Assembly (NCBI GenBank): GCA_029204225.1 | Contig: CM055096.1 | Coordinates: 68,207,741 to 68,271,740 of the forward strand | DNA length: 64,000 bases | Direction of reading: 5' to 3' | DNA from: Diphasiastrum complanatum | Lineage: Eukaryota > Streptophyta > Lycopodiopsida > Lycopodiales > Lycopodiaceae | Translations under genes and position numbers: made by a program | In this document: one piece after another, positions 10,957 to 21,582 of the stretch | How positions within the stretch are numbered: the stretch's first letter is position 1 | Layout: each line of letters opens with the position of its first letter | Notes under the pieces: model-generated | Seen by the model: only the letters and a program-made list of their open reading frames with translations | Told to the model about the DNA's origin: nothing | Database searches by the model: none

Positions 10957-12190
10957 TGATGGCTGAAGAAGATCCAATCAGCTATGAATTTCTCAGCAGA
11001 CAGTACTACGATCTTTCCTGAGCATCCAGGTGAAGATACTCAAATTCCAGCTGAACTAAATGATAGTTCAGACGACGAGCAGACCGACATATCAGAAGTA
11101 CCCATTACACCGGCAATACACCGAGGTCCTGCAGTCAGCAGGTAGGACAAAGGAAAAGCAGCTGCTAAGCTTGTATTATTTCCAAGGAGATCTGCAAGAC
11201 AAAGAAGGGCAATAGTCAGATATATACTTGACAGCTCATCTTCTGCTCAACAAGAATTCTATGGATTCAGCAGTGAACCACAAAATTATGAAGAAGTCAT
11301 TAACATTCCAAACAAGGACAAGTGGATCAAGGCCATGGAAGACGAAATGGGCTCCATGAAGCAAAACAAGGTATGGACTCTCGAGCCACTACCAGCCGAT
11401 AGAAAGATTGTCAAATGTAAGTGGGTCTACAAGCACAAGTATGGACCAGACGACAATGTATTGAGATACAAACCCAAGCTAGTTGCAAAGGGCTTCTCAC
11501 AAAGGTATGGCATTGATTATACAGAGACATTCTCTCCTGTTGTGAAGCACACATCTCTATGCATATTATTTGCATACGCAGCTGCCTATGCTCTAAATAT
11601 CTACATTGTAGACGAGAAGACAACCTTCTTGCATGGGGAGCTGAAAGAGGAGATCTACATGGACCAACCACCGGATTTTACCTACGAGTCACTTGTTGAC
11701 TATGCCTACAGAATGCATAGAAGCATCTATGGATTGAAATAGTCCACCAGGCAATGGTACAAGAAGAAGGAACATTAAGATTCTTGGGCTTCCAGCATTT
11801 AATGGCTGATTACAACTTCTATGCGAAAATAAACGGAGAGATCATCATAGTCAATGTCTATGTAGATGACACTTTGATCCTGTCACGGAGCGACGACCTG
11901 ACAGAATAGGTGAAGGTAGATATTTCAAGGCACTTCAAAATATCAGACCTAGGGGAAGCAAAATGCTACCTGGGTTTACAAATTGATAGAGATCTTTAGG
12001 CAGGGAGATTGTTTATTGATGATTTTGACATGATGGATTGCAAGGGAGTAAATACTCTAATGGTTCTTGGCACAATTCCGACAAATGAATACTGTCCCAG
12101 AGATGATGTAGAATGGCAAGTAATGGAGCATAAGCCTTATAGAAGGCTTATTAGAGTGGTTGGCCCGTTTATTGCTAGGACATGGATGCT
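10957..12190 (+). pseudogene. Ty1/copia reverse transcriptase fragment
   Basis: The clearest part is 11335-11742: MEDEMGSMKQNKVWTLE, then KCKWVYKHKYGPDDN, KPKLVAKGFSQRYGIDYTET and FSPV, the standard opening of copia RT, ending IYGLK before a stop. Farther on, broken frames give the YVDD-type region near 11865 (MSM*MTL in one frame, VYVDDTLILS in another) and a LGEAKCYLG-like block. Traces of the RT-RNase H connection run to about 12180. Upstream (11190-11330) a YGFSSEPQNYEEV stretch matches the usual linker before RT. No LTR or integrase is attached, so it is an isolated, decayed piece. Confidence 0.85.
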
Positions 12191-12294
12191 TTAGAAAAAG
12201 TATGGATAAAGATCGCTTACGTAAAAGCTAAGGCTTTATTGGATGATGATGAGCAACAAGCACTTGGACTTGCCAGATTTTCAATAATATCCAT

Positions 12295-12636
12295 ATGGGT
12301 CTGGTGGCCATTCCGAATAAACTTGTTCATCGACAAATGGATAGTCGACACCATCCATCAAAGGATCTCATGATACGGTTGATTGATATTGATCCTGATA
12401 TATTGGCACTACTTCTCCCAATGGTATTGTCATTGTCTCCATCAATTGGTACTACAGATATGACATGGTTTGTTGACTACTTAGTCTATCCAAATGCTCA
12501 TGATAAGCCTACACTTGAAGACTTTCTTCAGCAGTCAATAGTACCGCGTGAGAACGAGGTCTTGATATTTGAAGCATTGGATCTTGCTGGACTAAAGGCC
12601 TATTTGGGCTTAGGTTCCCTGGATTTTGCCTTTTAA
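12295..12636 (+). CDS. ORF of unknown function, 113 codons
   Basis: The frame contains LMIRLIDIDPDILALLLPM and then TLEDFLQQSIVPRENEVLIF with a balanced amino-acid composition, starting right after the copia RT fragment ends. No domain is recognised. An overlapping frame (12182-12373) is probably a shadow. It may be the end of a gene disrupted by the copia fragment, or may be chance. Confidence 0.25.
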   Translation: MGLVAIPNKLVHRQMDSRHHPSKDLMIRLIDIDPDILALLLPMVLSLSPSIGTTDMTWFVDYLVYPNAHDKPTLEDFLQQSIVPRENEVLIFEALDLAGLKAYLGLGSLDFAF

Positions 12637-12889
12637 GAATGAATATACCCGAGTATGGTGTTGGTTTGGGTTGTTGCATTGTGGACCAATCATAGACTTT
12701 GGTTGAATCTTGCTCGTTGAAGGGCGGTCATCAACCTTAGTCTTCCCCTTGTCGTTGCACTTCCCAGTTGAAGGCTACGTGATTGCACTTTCCCTTGGAT
12801 CTTGTATTGAACTGCCTTCAAGTTGCTCTATTGATACAGGTTCCCCCTTGGCATTATAGACTTGGTTGATTTGAATTTGGTGATTGTTG

Positions 12890-13075
12890 AATGCTCTGAT
12901 ACCACTAATGTAGGATCCTTTTGCTTCGGATCTCTGTGTGATGTGAATCCTTCGACTTCGGATTTACGAGCAGCTCTAATACCACTGATGTGAATCCTTC
13001 TGCTTCGGATCTCCGTGTGATGTGAATCCTTTGACTTCGGATTTTCGAGCAGCTCTGATACCACTGATGTGGGAT
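12890..13075. repeat. Tandem 80-bp units carrying primer-binding-site-like words
   Basis: GCTCT(G/A)ATACCACT(A/G)ATGTG occurs at 12893, 12973 and 13052, spaced 80 and 79 bp. Between them lies GCTTCGGATCTC(T/C)GTGTGATG followed by GACTTCGGATTT(A/T)CGAGCAG. GCTCTGATACCA is the complement of the copia primer-binding site TGGTATCAGAGC. Confidence 0.8.
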
Positions 13076-13213
13076 CAGTGACTTTACACCTTCATCCAGG
13101 CTTAAGCTAGGTTCATTGGGCCGAGATTAGAAGCTTCATAGGAAGCTAGAAATCTATCTTAGATCATTCTTATTCAAGAGAGCTTTGTGCATCTCATAGG
13201 CAAACCATTCAAT

Positions 13214-14339
13214 ATGTCATCCATGGGTGGATTTTTGTTAGAATCTAGTGAGAGGCAAACATCCACAAACTATTCCAATTGGAAAGTGAGGATGGAATCA
13301 GTATGTGTGATCCATGATCTCTATGACATTGTTCTTGGAGTTGAGGAAAGCCTCAAGCAGCCCAATAACAATTGAAATACAAAAAGAGAGCTAGATTGGC
13401 TCTACATTGTCTGAAGATGAATGTAGGCAATGACCTCTTGAAAGAGGTGGCATCTTGTGCCTCATCAAAAGAGGCTTGGGATTCACTGAAGAGTATCTAT
13501 GAATCCAACAACACTTCAAGAGTGCTTATGCTAAGAAATTTGATTTTGCAAAGCATGAGAGGAAGTGATGAGAGTGCACAAGAATATGTGCTTAGAATTA
13601 AGTCACTAAACAAAGAGTTAGCTTCTATTGGTGACAAAATTCTTGATAATGAACTTGTTCAAGTAATCCTAAATGGACTTGGAGATTAATACTCCAATTT
13701 GGTCCAAATTTTGGCCATTTAAGAGAGCCTACCTTTTATTGACAAGCTACATAGTGTGCTTGTGGCCGAGGAGAGTAGAGTTCTACATGTAAAGACTAGG
13801 ATGAGTTCCTTATTTTTACAAGTTGGAGATGAGAAGGTCAACTTCGCATTCAAAGAAAAAGAAGAAGACCAATGCATTCATGAAGATCCAAGGCAAGGAG
13901 GCCAAAGTGGAGGATCAAAAATCAAGTTCAAGGAAGAGAGACAAATCCAAACTCAAATGCTTCTTTTGTGGGAAGAAGGGGCATATAGCAGGAAATCTCA
14001 TCTTTGATGGCATCTACATCCACATCAACAAGCAAGAGAGATTCTAGTGAGGCATGGTGGATTGATGGCGGGGCAAGCTCCCACATGACATTTCAAAGGG
14101 ATTCTTACTCAACTCTACACTCTTATAATGATGCTAGAAAGTTTATCTTTACATCAAGAAATCAAGAATGTAGAATAGATGGTATTGGTACCATTCCCTT
14201 ATGTCTTGGATCTACTAAAAGGATAGATCTAAGAAATGTGCTTTATGTTCCATCAATCGCTAGGAATTTACTAAGTGTTGGACAACTAGTGGATAATGGA
14301 TTAGATGTTCACTTCGGTTTATTCCATATTGAAGAATGA
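13214..14339 (+). pseudogene. Copia D gag-protease fragment
   Basis: Gag starts at ATG 13214 (MSSMGGFLLESSERQTSTNY), continues with NYSNWKVRMESV and is split by a frame change near 13372. The second part (13372-13689) ends ELVQVILNGLGD. A CCHC-like knuckle (CFFCGKKGHIAGN, about 13965) has lost its last Cys in this frame. The protease reads WWIDGGASSHM at about 14058, where the usual DSGAS is DGGAS. A GAG-pre-integrase block (VLYVPSIARNLLSVGQLVD) ends near 14330. Integrase, RT and both LTRs are missing. It is closest in style to element I of this window. Confidence 0.85.
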
Positions 14340-14875
14340 TGTATGCATAGCAAGACGATATAAGCAAGGAAGATTGTATAAATTAAGATGCTAAAAAAGA
14401 AGATTATGGCAAAGGAGAAAATCGTTCATTCAAATGTACATCTCTTTTCTCTTGTATCATATGGTGATGCTAGGATGTATCTCTTATCAAAACTTGATTG
14501 TGGGATCTTGAGATCCATTTGCTTTGTTTACATTCCTTTACAAATAAGAAATGAGGAGAATCTAATCTCAATCAAGAGGATGATGGTAGGATCTCCATAT
14601 CTACCAACAATCCAAGCACTCTAGGAGTAAGCACATTGAAATCAGCTATCACTACAATTCTTTTGTAACTGATAATCTATTATTAATTGTCTGATAATTC
14701 AATGCTTAAAGTTTGTCTACGTAATCACTATAGTACTATTGATTTCATAGTTAGTTACTATAAGATCGAACATGATTTCTATCACTATTGTTTTGTTCGA
14801 AATTGATAGGTGTAGTCATGCATAGAGAAAGAGGAAGATAGTTTATTCCACTACGCGTAATAAATTTTAATTCTT
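14340..14875. other. Spacer after copia D, no clear feature
   Basis: Short frames (14388-14624) carry no recognised motif. They may be degraded GAG-pre-integrase sequence followed by non-element DNA. Confidence 0.35.
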
Positions 14876-15028
14876 GGCGGAGGGCCCTTCCCACGCGGAA
14901 TGGACAAGGAGGTAGACCTTCTTTGACGTGAAAATTTTTATTATTTTTTAACCTATTTTTTGTTGTATTTTTTTTATATGCACCTTCCACACGAAAGGTC
15001 AAGTACATGCACCGTTTGCATCCTAGAA
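14876..15028. repeat. 153-bp dispersed repeat, copy 2
   Basis: Near-identical to 10755-10907. In this copy ATGCACCTTC (about 14978) and GAAGGTGCAT (about 15026) form a small inverted repeat, so the unit may be one end of a foldback-type element. Confidence 0.9.
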
Positions 15029-15085
15029 GGTGCATGTAAAAAATCTTGAAAAAAAAAAAAACAGAGGCGCATAGATTATGTAATG

Positions 15086-15193
15086 GGTGATGCATTCATT
15101 TGAGGGCGTTCCACCGAGGGAGGCCCTCGCGATCCCTCGGGCTACACCCTCGGGGCCATGAGGCTGTGAATGCCCTCAAATGAATGCATCACC
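15086..15193. repeat. Foldback hairpin with 26-bp arms
   Basis: GGTGATGCATTCATTTGAGG... at 15086-15111 is the reverse complement of 15168-15193 with one mismatch. The 56-bp loop is GC-rich and itself contains repeated CCCTCGG/CGAGGG words. This is the form of a small foldback element or MITE. No target-site duplication was identified. Confidence 0.85.
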
Positions 15194-16180
15194 TCTAACA
15201 TAAAGTATTCCTAATATTTTTACCCCTCTCTACTACCCTAAGACACACACACACACATATACTTTAAATAACAAAGGGAAAATATTAGGAGTGAAATATG
15301 CTCCATATACGCACCCTAAATAACAAAAGAAAATTATTAGGAGTGCTTTATGTATTTTGAAAGCACTTCCTCCGTAAATATGCATCCACCTTTCTCTCTT
15401 CTTTCAAATCTGTGAAACTTGGAATGTGCGTTTTTTTTTAAATGTGCATTCTATTTTCACCATCTCAGCTTGCATCAAGCAAGTAGGTGACCTGCCCCCC
15501 ACCCTCGGGCAAGGGCCTTCCTCGCAGGGAAGGCCATTCGACGGGGCCTCTAAGGGCCATCTACCGTACAAACATGGCCATTTCCTTCATAAAAATGTTA
15601 AAAATGATTTTACATTAGCCAATGTATCAAATCACCTAGGAATAGGAATAGGAATCAGGACGCTTGCCTGCTGAAAAGGTCTTAACGGAATCAGCGTGCT
15701 TGCGTGCTAAAAAGGTCATGAAAAATTCAAAGGAAAATTTCATGTGAGTTGATGGTGGTCGGCATGAATGGCAACCTGATGATGATTAGTCTGCAAGGAA
15801 AGCAGCCAAGTCTCTGAACTAACGCTGGATGATCGGAAGCCGGATAATGGGTCCTCACAACGTGTTGACTGCTCGGATAAGAATTTTAAAATGTTCTTGT
15901 AAATCACCACACGTTTAGAGAGGCTGAAATCTTCCAGCATTTTTGGTTTGCTTACAAAATCAGAAATATAATAAGCCCTTTCGTTGTCAAAGCAGGTCTG
16001 ATCAATCAGGATCTGTACTCTTATATGATGCAGTCTCAGACATCACACAGGCCGCGATATTCCACCTTGCTGAATGTTTGAGGCAATTTGTAACTCGTAT
16101 TTCTGCAGAGCAGAAATGTTATGTTTGCTCAGGTTTTGATGTCCCCGGACATAGGGGAGATACAATCATTATACAGAAAG
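15194..16180. other. Upstream region of the b561 gene, no gene seen
   Basis: It contains a short CA run (15243), two AATATTAGGAGTG-type phrases (about 15290 and 15335), a GC-rich patch at 15490-15560 with GGGCCTTCC/GGAAGGCC inverted words, and a duplicated phrase (AGGA...GCTTGCCTGCT / GCGTGCTTGCGTGCT at 15655-15710). No coding frame is supported. Confidence 0.45.
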
Positions 16181-16305
16181 TTGACATAGAGGTAAAATCA
16201 GGATCGAGCTTGTAGCCTTCAACATAGTGGACGTCATAGTATTTATAAACAGAAACGTTGACATAGAGGTACAAGCAGAATTAAGATTGTAGCCTTTTAG
16301 ATTAG
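16180..16305 (+). promoter_or_regulatory. Duplicated promoter/leader block with TATA-like box
   Basis: GTTGACATAGAGGTA...TTGTAGCCTT occurs at 16180 and again at 16257, a 77-bp direct duplication ending about 10-15 bp before the b561 start codon at 16310. Between the copies lie GACGTCAT (16230) and TATTTATAAA (16240-16249), a plausible CRE/bZIP-like site and TATA box. The leader would then be short, about 35-40 bases. Position and motifs are seen; promoter function is inferred. Confidence 0.4.
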
Positions 16306-16309
16306 TGTT

Positions 16310-18227
16310 ATGACGATCACAGAAAATCAAAGGCTCCGAAATAGAGCCTTTGGTGTCATACTGTTTCTTGCCGCGGCTTTACTGCAAGAGCAAGGCAACG
16401 CACAGGATTCCTGCGCATCCAACTTATCCGGATTGACAAACATCTCTTTCAGCACATCTTCTTTGAGGTGTATTAAAGCATGGCCCCAGTACAATTATAT
16501 TCTTCGGGTACGTGTCCGACTTGGACTAGCATCATCTGAAGTCAATAATAATGGTAATATTGAATTCCATCCTGGCAAATTAGTTAACCTTACGAATTAT
16601 GAGAAGCGAGACCAGTGGAGGTATAATCGTCAATCTAAATATATGAACATTGAATAGTCTGCAAACACCCCCCCCCCCCTTCTCCATCGACTCTCTTTTT
16701 ACCAATTTTGCTGAACTTGGATCTACGTCCGATGTAATTTCTGAGAACTCTTACGTATTTTGTCTGTTCCCCCGTCTTTTTTTGCAGTTTTGCCAAACTT
16801 GGATCTAATCAGGATTTGTTCTCTGAGAGTGATACAATTAACATCTTCTTTCTCTCGCAGCATTCAGTCGACAACAGCACAAAAATTGTAAGCATAGTAT
16901 TCTCCTCAGATATAGACGACTCTTATCATGCGATTGGATTCTCTCGAAACGGTAAAATGGTGCCATCAAGTGCCATTGTCGGTTGGAGCTCAAATAAAAT
17001 ACCTGTAATTAAGGCATATTCTCTCCAGGGACAATCCCCAGACCTAGTCCTACCCGATAGCACTATGTTGAAATTAGTTAAAGGATCACCGAAAGCTTTT
17101 ATCCAGAATGGAGCACTTTATCTCACCTTCCAAGTTCAGCTTGATCAACTATCAACTCATCTCATCTATGCTATTGGACCTCTAAATACATTACCTGGAT
17201 CTGGTTACAAGCTACAAGAACATCGTGACTTTCTCTCTACAAAATTTGATTTTACAACAGGTGTGCTTCAAAAGCAGATAGACACATTATTTTGCAGCTT
17301 AAAACACTCAATGCTCGATGTTTATGTTAGAAAGGATGACATGTTTATTATAAGATCTCGGTGCTTATGGAATAAAGTTCAAACATTAAAGCGAGAGAAA
17401 ATCTACAGGTATTGGTTCTGCATTATCTATTGCAAATGTGAGAAGGAACCATGGAGCTGTGAACATTGTCGGGTGGGGTATTCTGCTTCCTCTTGGAGCA
17501 ATCACAGCCCGGTACTTCAGAAAGTTTGATCCAGTTTGGTTTTACTTGCACGTTGCATTTCAAACGACTGGTTACATTTTTACGACTGCCGGATTGGCAC
17601 TGGGATTTTCATTGGTGCATAAGGGTTCGCTGGTGAATTATGATAGGCATAGGGCGATTGGCATTTTCGTTTTTGTGGTCGTGTTCTTACAGGTATGCAG
17701 ATTCTTTCTTCTAAGCTGGTTTTGGCTTTTGGTTTTATTGCATGAATTCCATTTACTTTCAGGTCAGCTCTGCGATGTCGCGTTAAGATTGGTCGATTCG
17801 CTTGCCTTTGTTATAGTTTGGAATGACTACGGCCTTTGCCTTTAAGCTTTGCTCTTGCAACGCAAGGCATTCTATGAACTTGCTTTCAATTCTATTGCAT
17901 TAATGTACATTGGGTTGGTCCCCTGTGCAGATTATACTTGCCTCGGTGCTACGACCCAAGAAGGAGGCTAAAATACGAAAGTATTGGAACTGGTACCACC
18001 GCTTTGTGGGTGGCCTGGCAATTATTCTTGGCATCGTCAACATTTATGTCGGAATCAATATTTCAAATGCTGGAAATAACTGGAAAGTTGGTTATGGCAT
18101 TGCCCTGGCTATATTACTTGCAGTTTCCCTCAGTTTGGAGGCCTCAGTTTGGTATAAATGGTTGAAACAACCTGCAATGTACCCATACCAGAGAAATCCT
18201 CAGTTTCAGATGCAAAGTTTTGCGTAG
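16310..18227 (+). CDS. Cytochrome b561 and DOMON domain protein, four exons, intact
   Basis: The exons are 16310-16507, 16861-17260, 17409-17692 and 17931-18227; all introns are GT...AG and the phases agree. The 392-residue product has a signal peptide (about 1-31), a DOMON domain (about 45-190) with NGKMVPSSAIVGW and candidate haem ligands Met99 and His187, and a b561 core with five predicted membrane helices. The four conserved histidines are His214 (RRNHGAVNIVGWG), His247 (WFYLHV), His280 (DRHRAIG) and His317 (WNWYHRF). Family members pass electrons across the plasma membrane, linking cytosolic ascorbate to apoplastic acceptors. Length and domain order are normal for the plant CYBDOM family. 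No stop or frameshift was found, so this is probably a working gene. The electron acceptor is not predictable. Confidence 0.93.
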
Positions 18228-19388
18228 CTCAAGGATGATCTTTCCTGATCTGTTGTTGGCTTTCACGCATGTAGCATTATTGAATGCCAACCTTAAGCCC
18301 TTGTACTCAAATGCCAAGATCATGCTATACAGAACTGACAGCTCGGCTTTGGCAGGAGGTGCCATAACTGTTTATGGGTTGTTGGTGAAGCCTCAGTCAC
18401 ACCCTAAAATAGTTTCATGCATGACTAATTTAGTCCAAAAGTAGTCATGATGAAGTGCTCGTTAGCTAAATAAGCAAAGAAACAACTTGCTTGTTTAAAT
18501 GAATGAAGGAAAAACCCACCAAAGTACAACTACGTGATTTCAAAAAATGTACCATCCAAAAGGCTAGATTATGACTTTCGGCTCCAATCATTTAATTACT
18601 ACCGTTGAATCAAATGCATCTAAGACATTAGTGGTACTAGGTAAAGTAGGTAGCAATTGACCCTACAACCATATCAGGTTGTAAGATTGAAATTGATTGT
18701 GAACGCCATAGAGCTATTGATATCCGTTATTAAATGAGAGAAAATCTTATAATCGCACAAAGGGCAACATTATTTGAAAGGTTTGATGCAAGATTGTGGT
18801 TTTTCTTATTTAAGGAGATAAAATAAATGTAGATCATTAGATAGTTGAATGGATGAATTACAGAAATTCCAAGCTCCAAAAGGTCCCTTTATGTAGATAC
18901 TTTAATTGCGTTTCTTGTCTTTTTCCAAGCAAATGGCCCAATAAGAACTCGCTAGAATGGTTTCACCATAGCGTAGTTCATTGGGATTGAGAATCAAAAT
19001 AAGATCTTGCAAGATTTGAAATCACGATGGACAACTTGCACCAGTAAGATTGTGTTACCTATAGATGATCAAGCTACTTGAGAGTACCAACTTAGAATAG
19101 TAAGATCAATTACCATGGTTACATATTTCTCTAGTTGTGGTAAATCATAATTTAAAAATGAATTAAAGTCTCATGACTCAGGAAATAGATATCAATATTT
19201 GATCTCAATTTTAGTAGATTGATGATTGTGAAGTGAATATAGCAAATGACACATTGGATAGAGTGCGAATAATTTGGTACTAGCATAAGTCTAATTTCAA
19301 TAATAGTGATTGTCAATATGGAAACTAGTGATCTATGGAAACTAGTGATTTATGGATCGTTATAGAGCTAGATGCATATACTAGACCT
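18228..19388. other. Downstream spacer, no gene seen
   Basis: It contains the 3' untranslated region of the b561 gene and then AT-rich DNA without a supported frame. A short duplicated phrase (GGAAACTAGTGAT) occurs at 19319 and 19336. Confidence 0.5.
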
Positions 19389-20042
19389 TGTGAAGAATTT
19401 CAGATCATTTAAGGTCCAATTCCATAACCTGATCTTTGGTTAGAAATAGATCAACTCTATCAATCCTGCCAATGTAAAAAAATCAACATTTACTCAAAGA
19501 AAGAGATGCAAACTCACTAAGAACCTGATCAAACATCAAACATAAGATATGAAGAAGTTGTTGTCCGTACAAAAACAATAAGCTATCGTATTTCACACGT
19601 GTGGATCCAAAAATAGCATAAAATAAGCATTCTACACACAAGATTATAGCACCTAATATAGTGCACCATTGGAGATGAACCCCAGAGAACTCATGTATAA
19701 GCATGAAGTGAGATAAGAGAGAGAGAATGTGTCTCTTCCCATGAGTTACATCCTTTTATAACAGGTCTAAACCTAATTTGAATCTTGGTTTCCCTCCATA
19801 ATGAAAAACCGTACTATTTTTGTGATTAGATTCAATGTCTCTACTACTCAAATTTGAATCTACTAAAACTCGTGTACTACACTTTCCCACACTTTCTAAA
19901 AGTGTTTATTCAAATGATTTTAGACTAATATATTTTTGAAAAGTCAAACTCTAAGTCTAATATGAAAATTGGCCTCAATTGTGTATTTGGCAATTTATCA
20001 AACTATGACCAATCTTGACTAAACTAGTTGAAATCTTTCACA
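19389..20042 (-). repeat. Candidate 3' LTR of a copia-type relic (E)
   Basis: On the + strand it runs from TGTGAAG to CTTTCACA. It is followed at once by CTCCCTCTTCAAC, whose complement GTTGAAGAGGGAG is a good polypurine tract. It contains a CACACGTGTG palindrome (19594) and an AGAGAGAGAAT block (19713), features shared with the other LTRs here. The left end is set only by the inverted match of the ends, so it is tentative. Confidence 0.4.
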
Positions 20043-20055
20043 CTCCCTCTTCAAC
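20043..20055 (-). other. Polypurine tract of relic E
   Basis: On the minus strand it reads GTTGAAGAGGGAG directly before the LTR start TGTGAAAG. This is the expected plus-strand priming site position. Confidence 0.5.
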
Positions 20056-20126
20056 TAGTTTTAGCTTAACCATAGAGCTTTGATCCAACTTTAGAATGAT
20101 CTCCATCCTAAATTTATACCTCCTTT

Positions 20127-20600
20127 CTAATATTCTAAAGTAGCTTCCATAATTGATATAGAAAATAGTGTCCACACTTTGGATTCTTCACTATTTCTTA
20201 CGTCAATTTTACATGTCAAGATGTGAATAGAACATGAAGAACCAAATAGAATGTAAATAATATGATTCCTCCATGCTATAAACTTTGAAGTCTCTAGAAA
20301 ATCACAGCAGCCAAACAATATATGTGAGTGATAACCATGTGCTTGCTTGTATCCTCCCTCTTTGTCTTTTCTTGCCATGTATCCGCCATGAAACTCCATG
20401 AATGAGCCTCCATCTCCATCTTGCCACAAGATGCCATCATCACTTGATGACTTGACCATGAATGAGTGACATAATGAACCTCCAATAGCTTCATTTCCAT
20501 CAGCAAAACTAGCCAAGAATGCTAGTACAACTCCAACATCAAAATGATGCTCACCAATGTAGCTAGTTTTACCATATCTTGACAATTTGAACACATCCAT
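20127..20600 (-). CDS. 157-codon ORF inside relic E, unknown
   Basis: The frame contains VVLAFLASFADGNEAIGG and GSFMEFHGGYMARKDKEGG and lies just inside the PPT. It is not RNase H or any copia domain I recognise. There is faint resemblance in composition and motif order (LASxxD.., GG.F) to the unusual reading frame of element J at 62506-63261. It may be a passenger or non-autonomous element ORF, or may be chance. Confidence 0.3.
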   Translation of the reverse strand: MDVFKLSRYGKTSYIGEHHFDVGVVLAFLASFADGNEAIGGSLCHSFMVKSSSDDGILWQDGDGGSFMEFHGGYMARKDKEGGYKQAHGYHSHILFGCCDFLETSKFIAWRNHIIYILFGSSCSIHILTCKIDVRNSEESKVWTLFSISIMEATLEY

Positions 20601-20973
20601 ATGAAACTGCTCAAACGAGATAGAACAAGTAAAGTAAACTTGAACAACACTTCTTTGCTGCTCCTTTTACCTTAATTGAGTCTTCAATAACCTGCAAAAA
20701 TAGATCCAAAACTTTCTTTGCCAATTGACTCTCCTTTGATGCTCTTGACTAGCTCCAAATTGCCAACTTTCATTTTGACTTGTTGAAGCCCTTTGAGATC
20801 ACCATGATGACATCTAGGATGACGATTTTCAATTGGTGCTGAATTCAATTCTTTTAGTTGTCATGCACAGATTCGTTCCCATGAGAGCCATAGTATAGTT
20901 CAGATTTCAGCATGAATGGAAGATTCACATCTAACTCTAACATCCATTAACCCTAAGCATTAACACTACATCC
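20601..20973. other. Internal remainder of relic E, no gene seen
   Basis: No intact frame; ends at the insertion site of copia A. Confidence 0.4.
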
Positions 20974-20978
20974 ACTAA

Positions 20979-21567
20979 TGTTGAATTCACATGTGTGGGA
21001 TGCCCTACACATGTACTTTTGATCTCCTAAGCCCAATAATACCATAAAGATCAAACTAGCATTGATTGACAATATGAAAGCTGATCATACAAGAAATATT
21101 ATTGTGTTACAAGCAAGAGTACAATAAATGTCTCAACTCGGCTAGAGAGAGAATATGAATGTACAAACTCAAGTAGAGAGAGAGGGCACAAAGAGCTTAG
21201 TCTCCAAATTTGCATTACACACAAAAATCATCATCTTCTGAATGAGAGTACATCACATATATATAGATCCATGGACTCTTCTCCTACTTTGAGTTGAATT
21301 GGAGTTATGAATCCACCTCTCAAGCTATCTAGACTTATTCAAGCCACCTCAATATGTCTAATTGTGCCACCTAGTATTTTCATGCATTAAGTGTGGCATG
21401 CAAAGTACAAATGGCAATTCCTATGGTAGCTCGAGTTTCTACTTCTACCTACCTTGAATATTTTATTCTAAGATGAGTCTTTACTAAGCCAAAAGAGCTC
21501 AATTCATCTTTGGCATTTTTAGGACCCCTACTTACAACATTAGATAGATTTTTCCAATATCTCAACA
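20979..21567 (-). repeat. 3' LTR of copia A (589 bp)
   Basis: Aligned by eye with 24694-25482. It lacks the 236-bp insert, has an extra block of about 50 bp near 21048-21098, and has CTACTTACAACA where the other LTR is deleted. It contains two AGAGAGAGA blocks at about 21144 and 21175. Confidence 0.93.
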
Positions 21568-21582
21568 CTCCTTAAAATGTAT

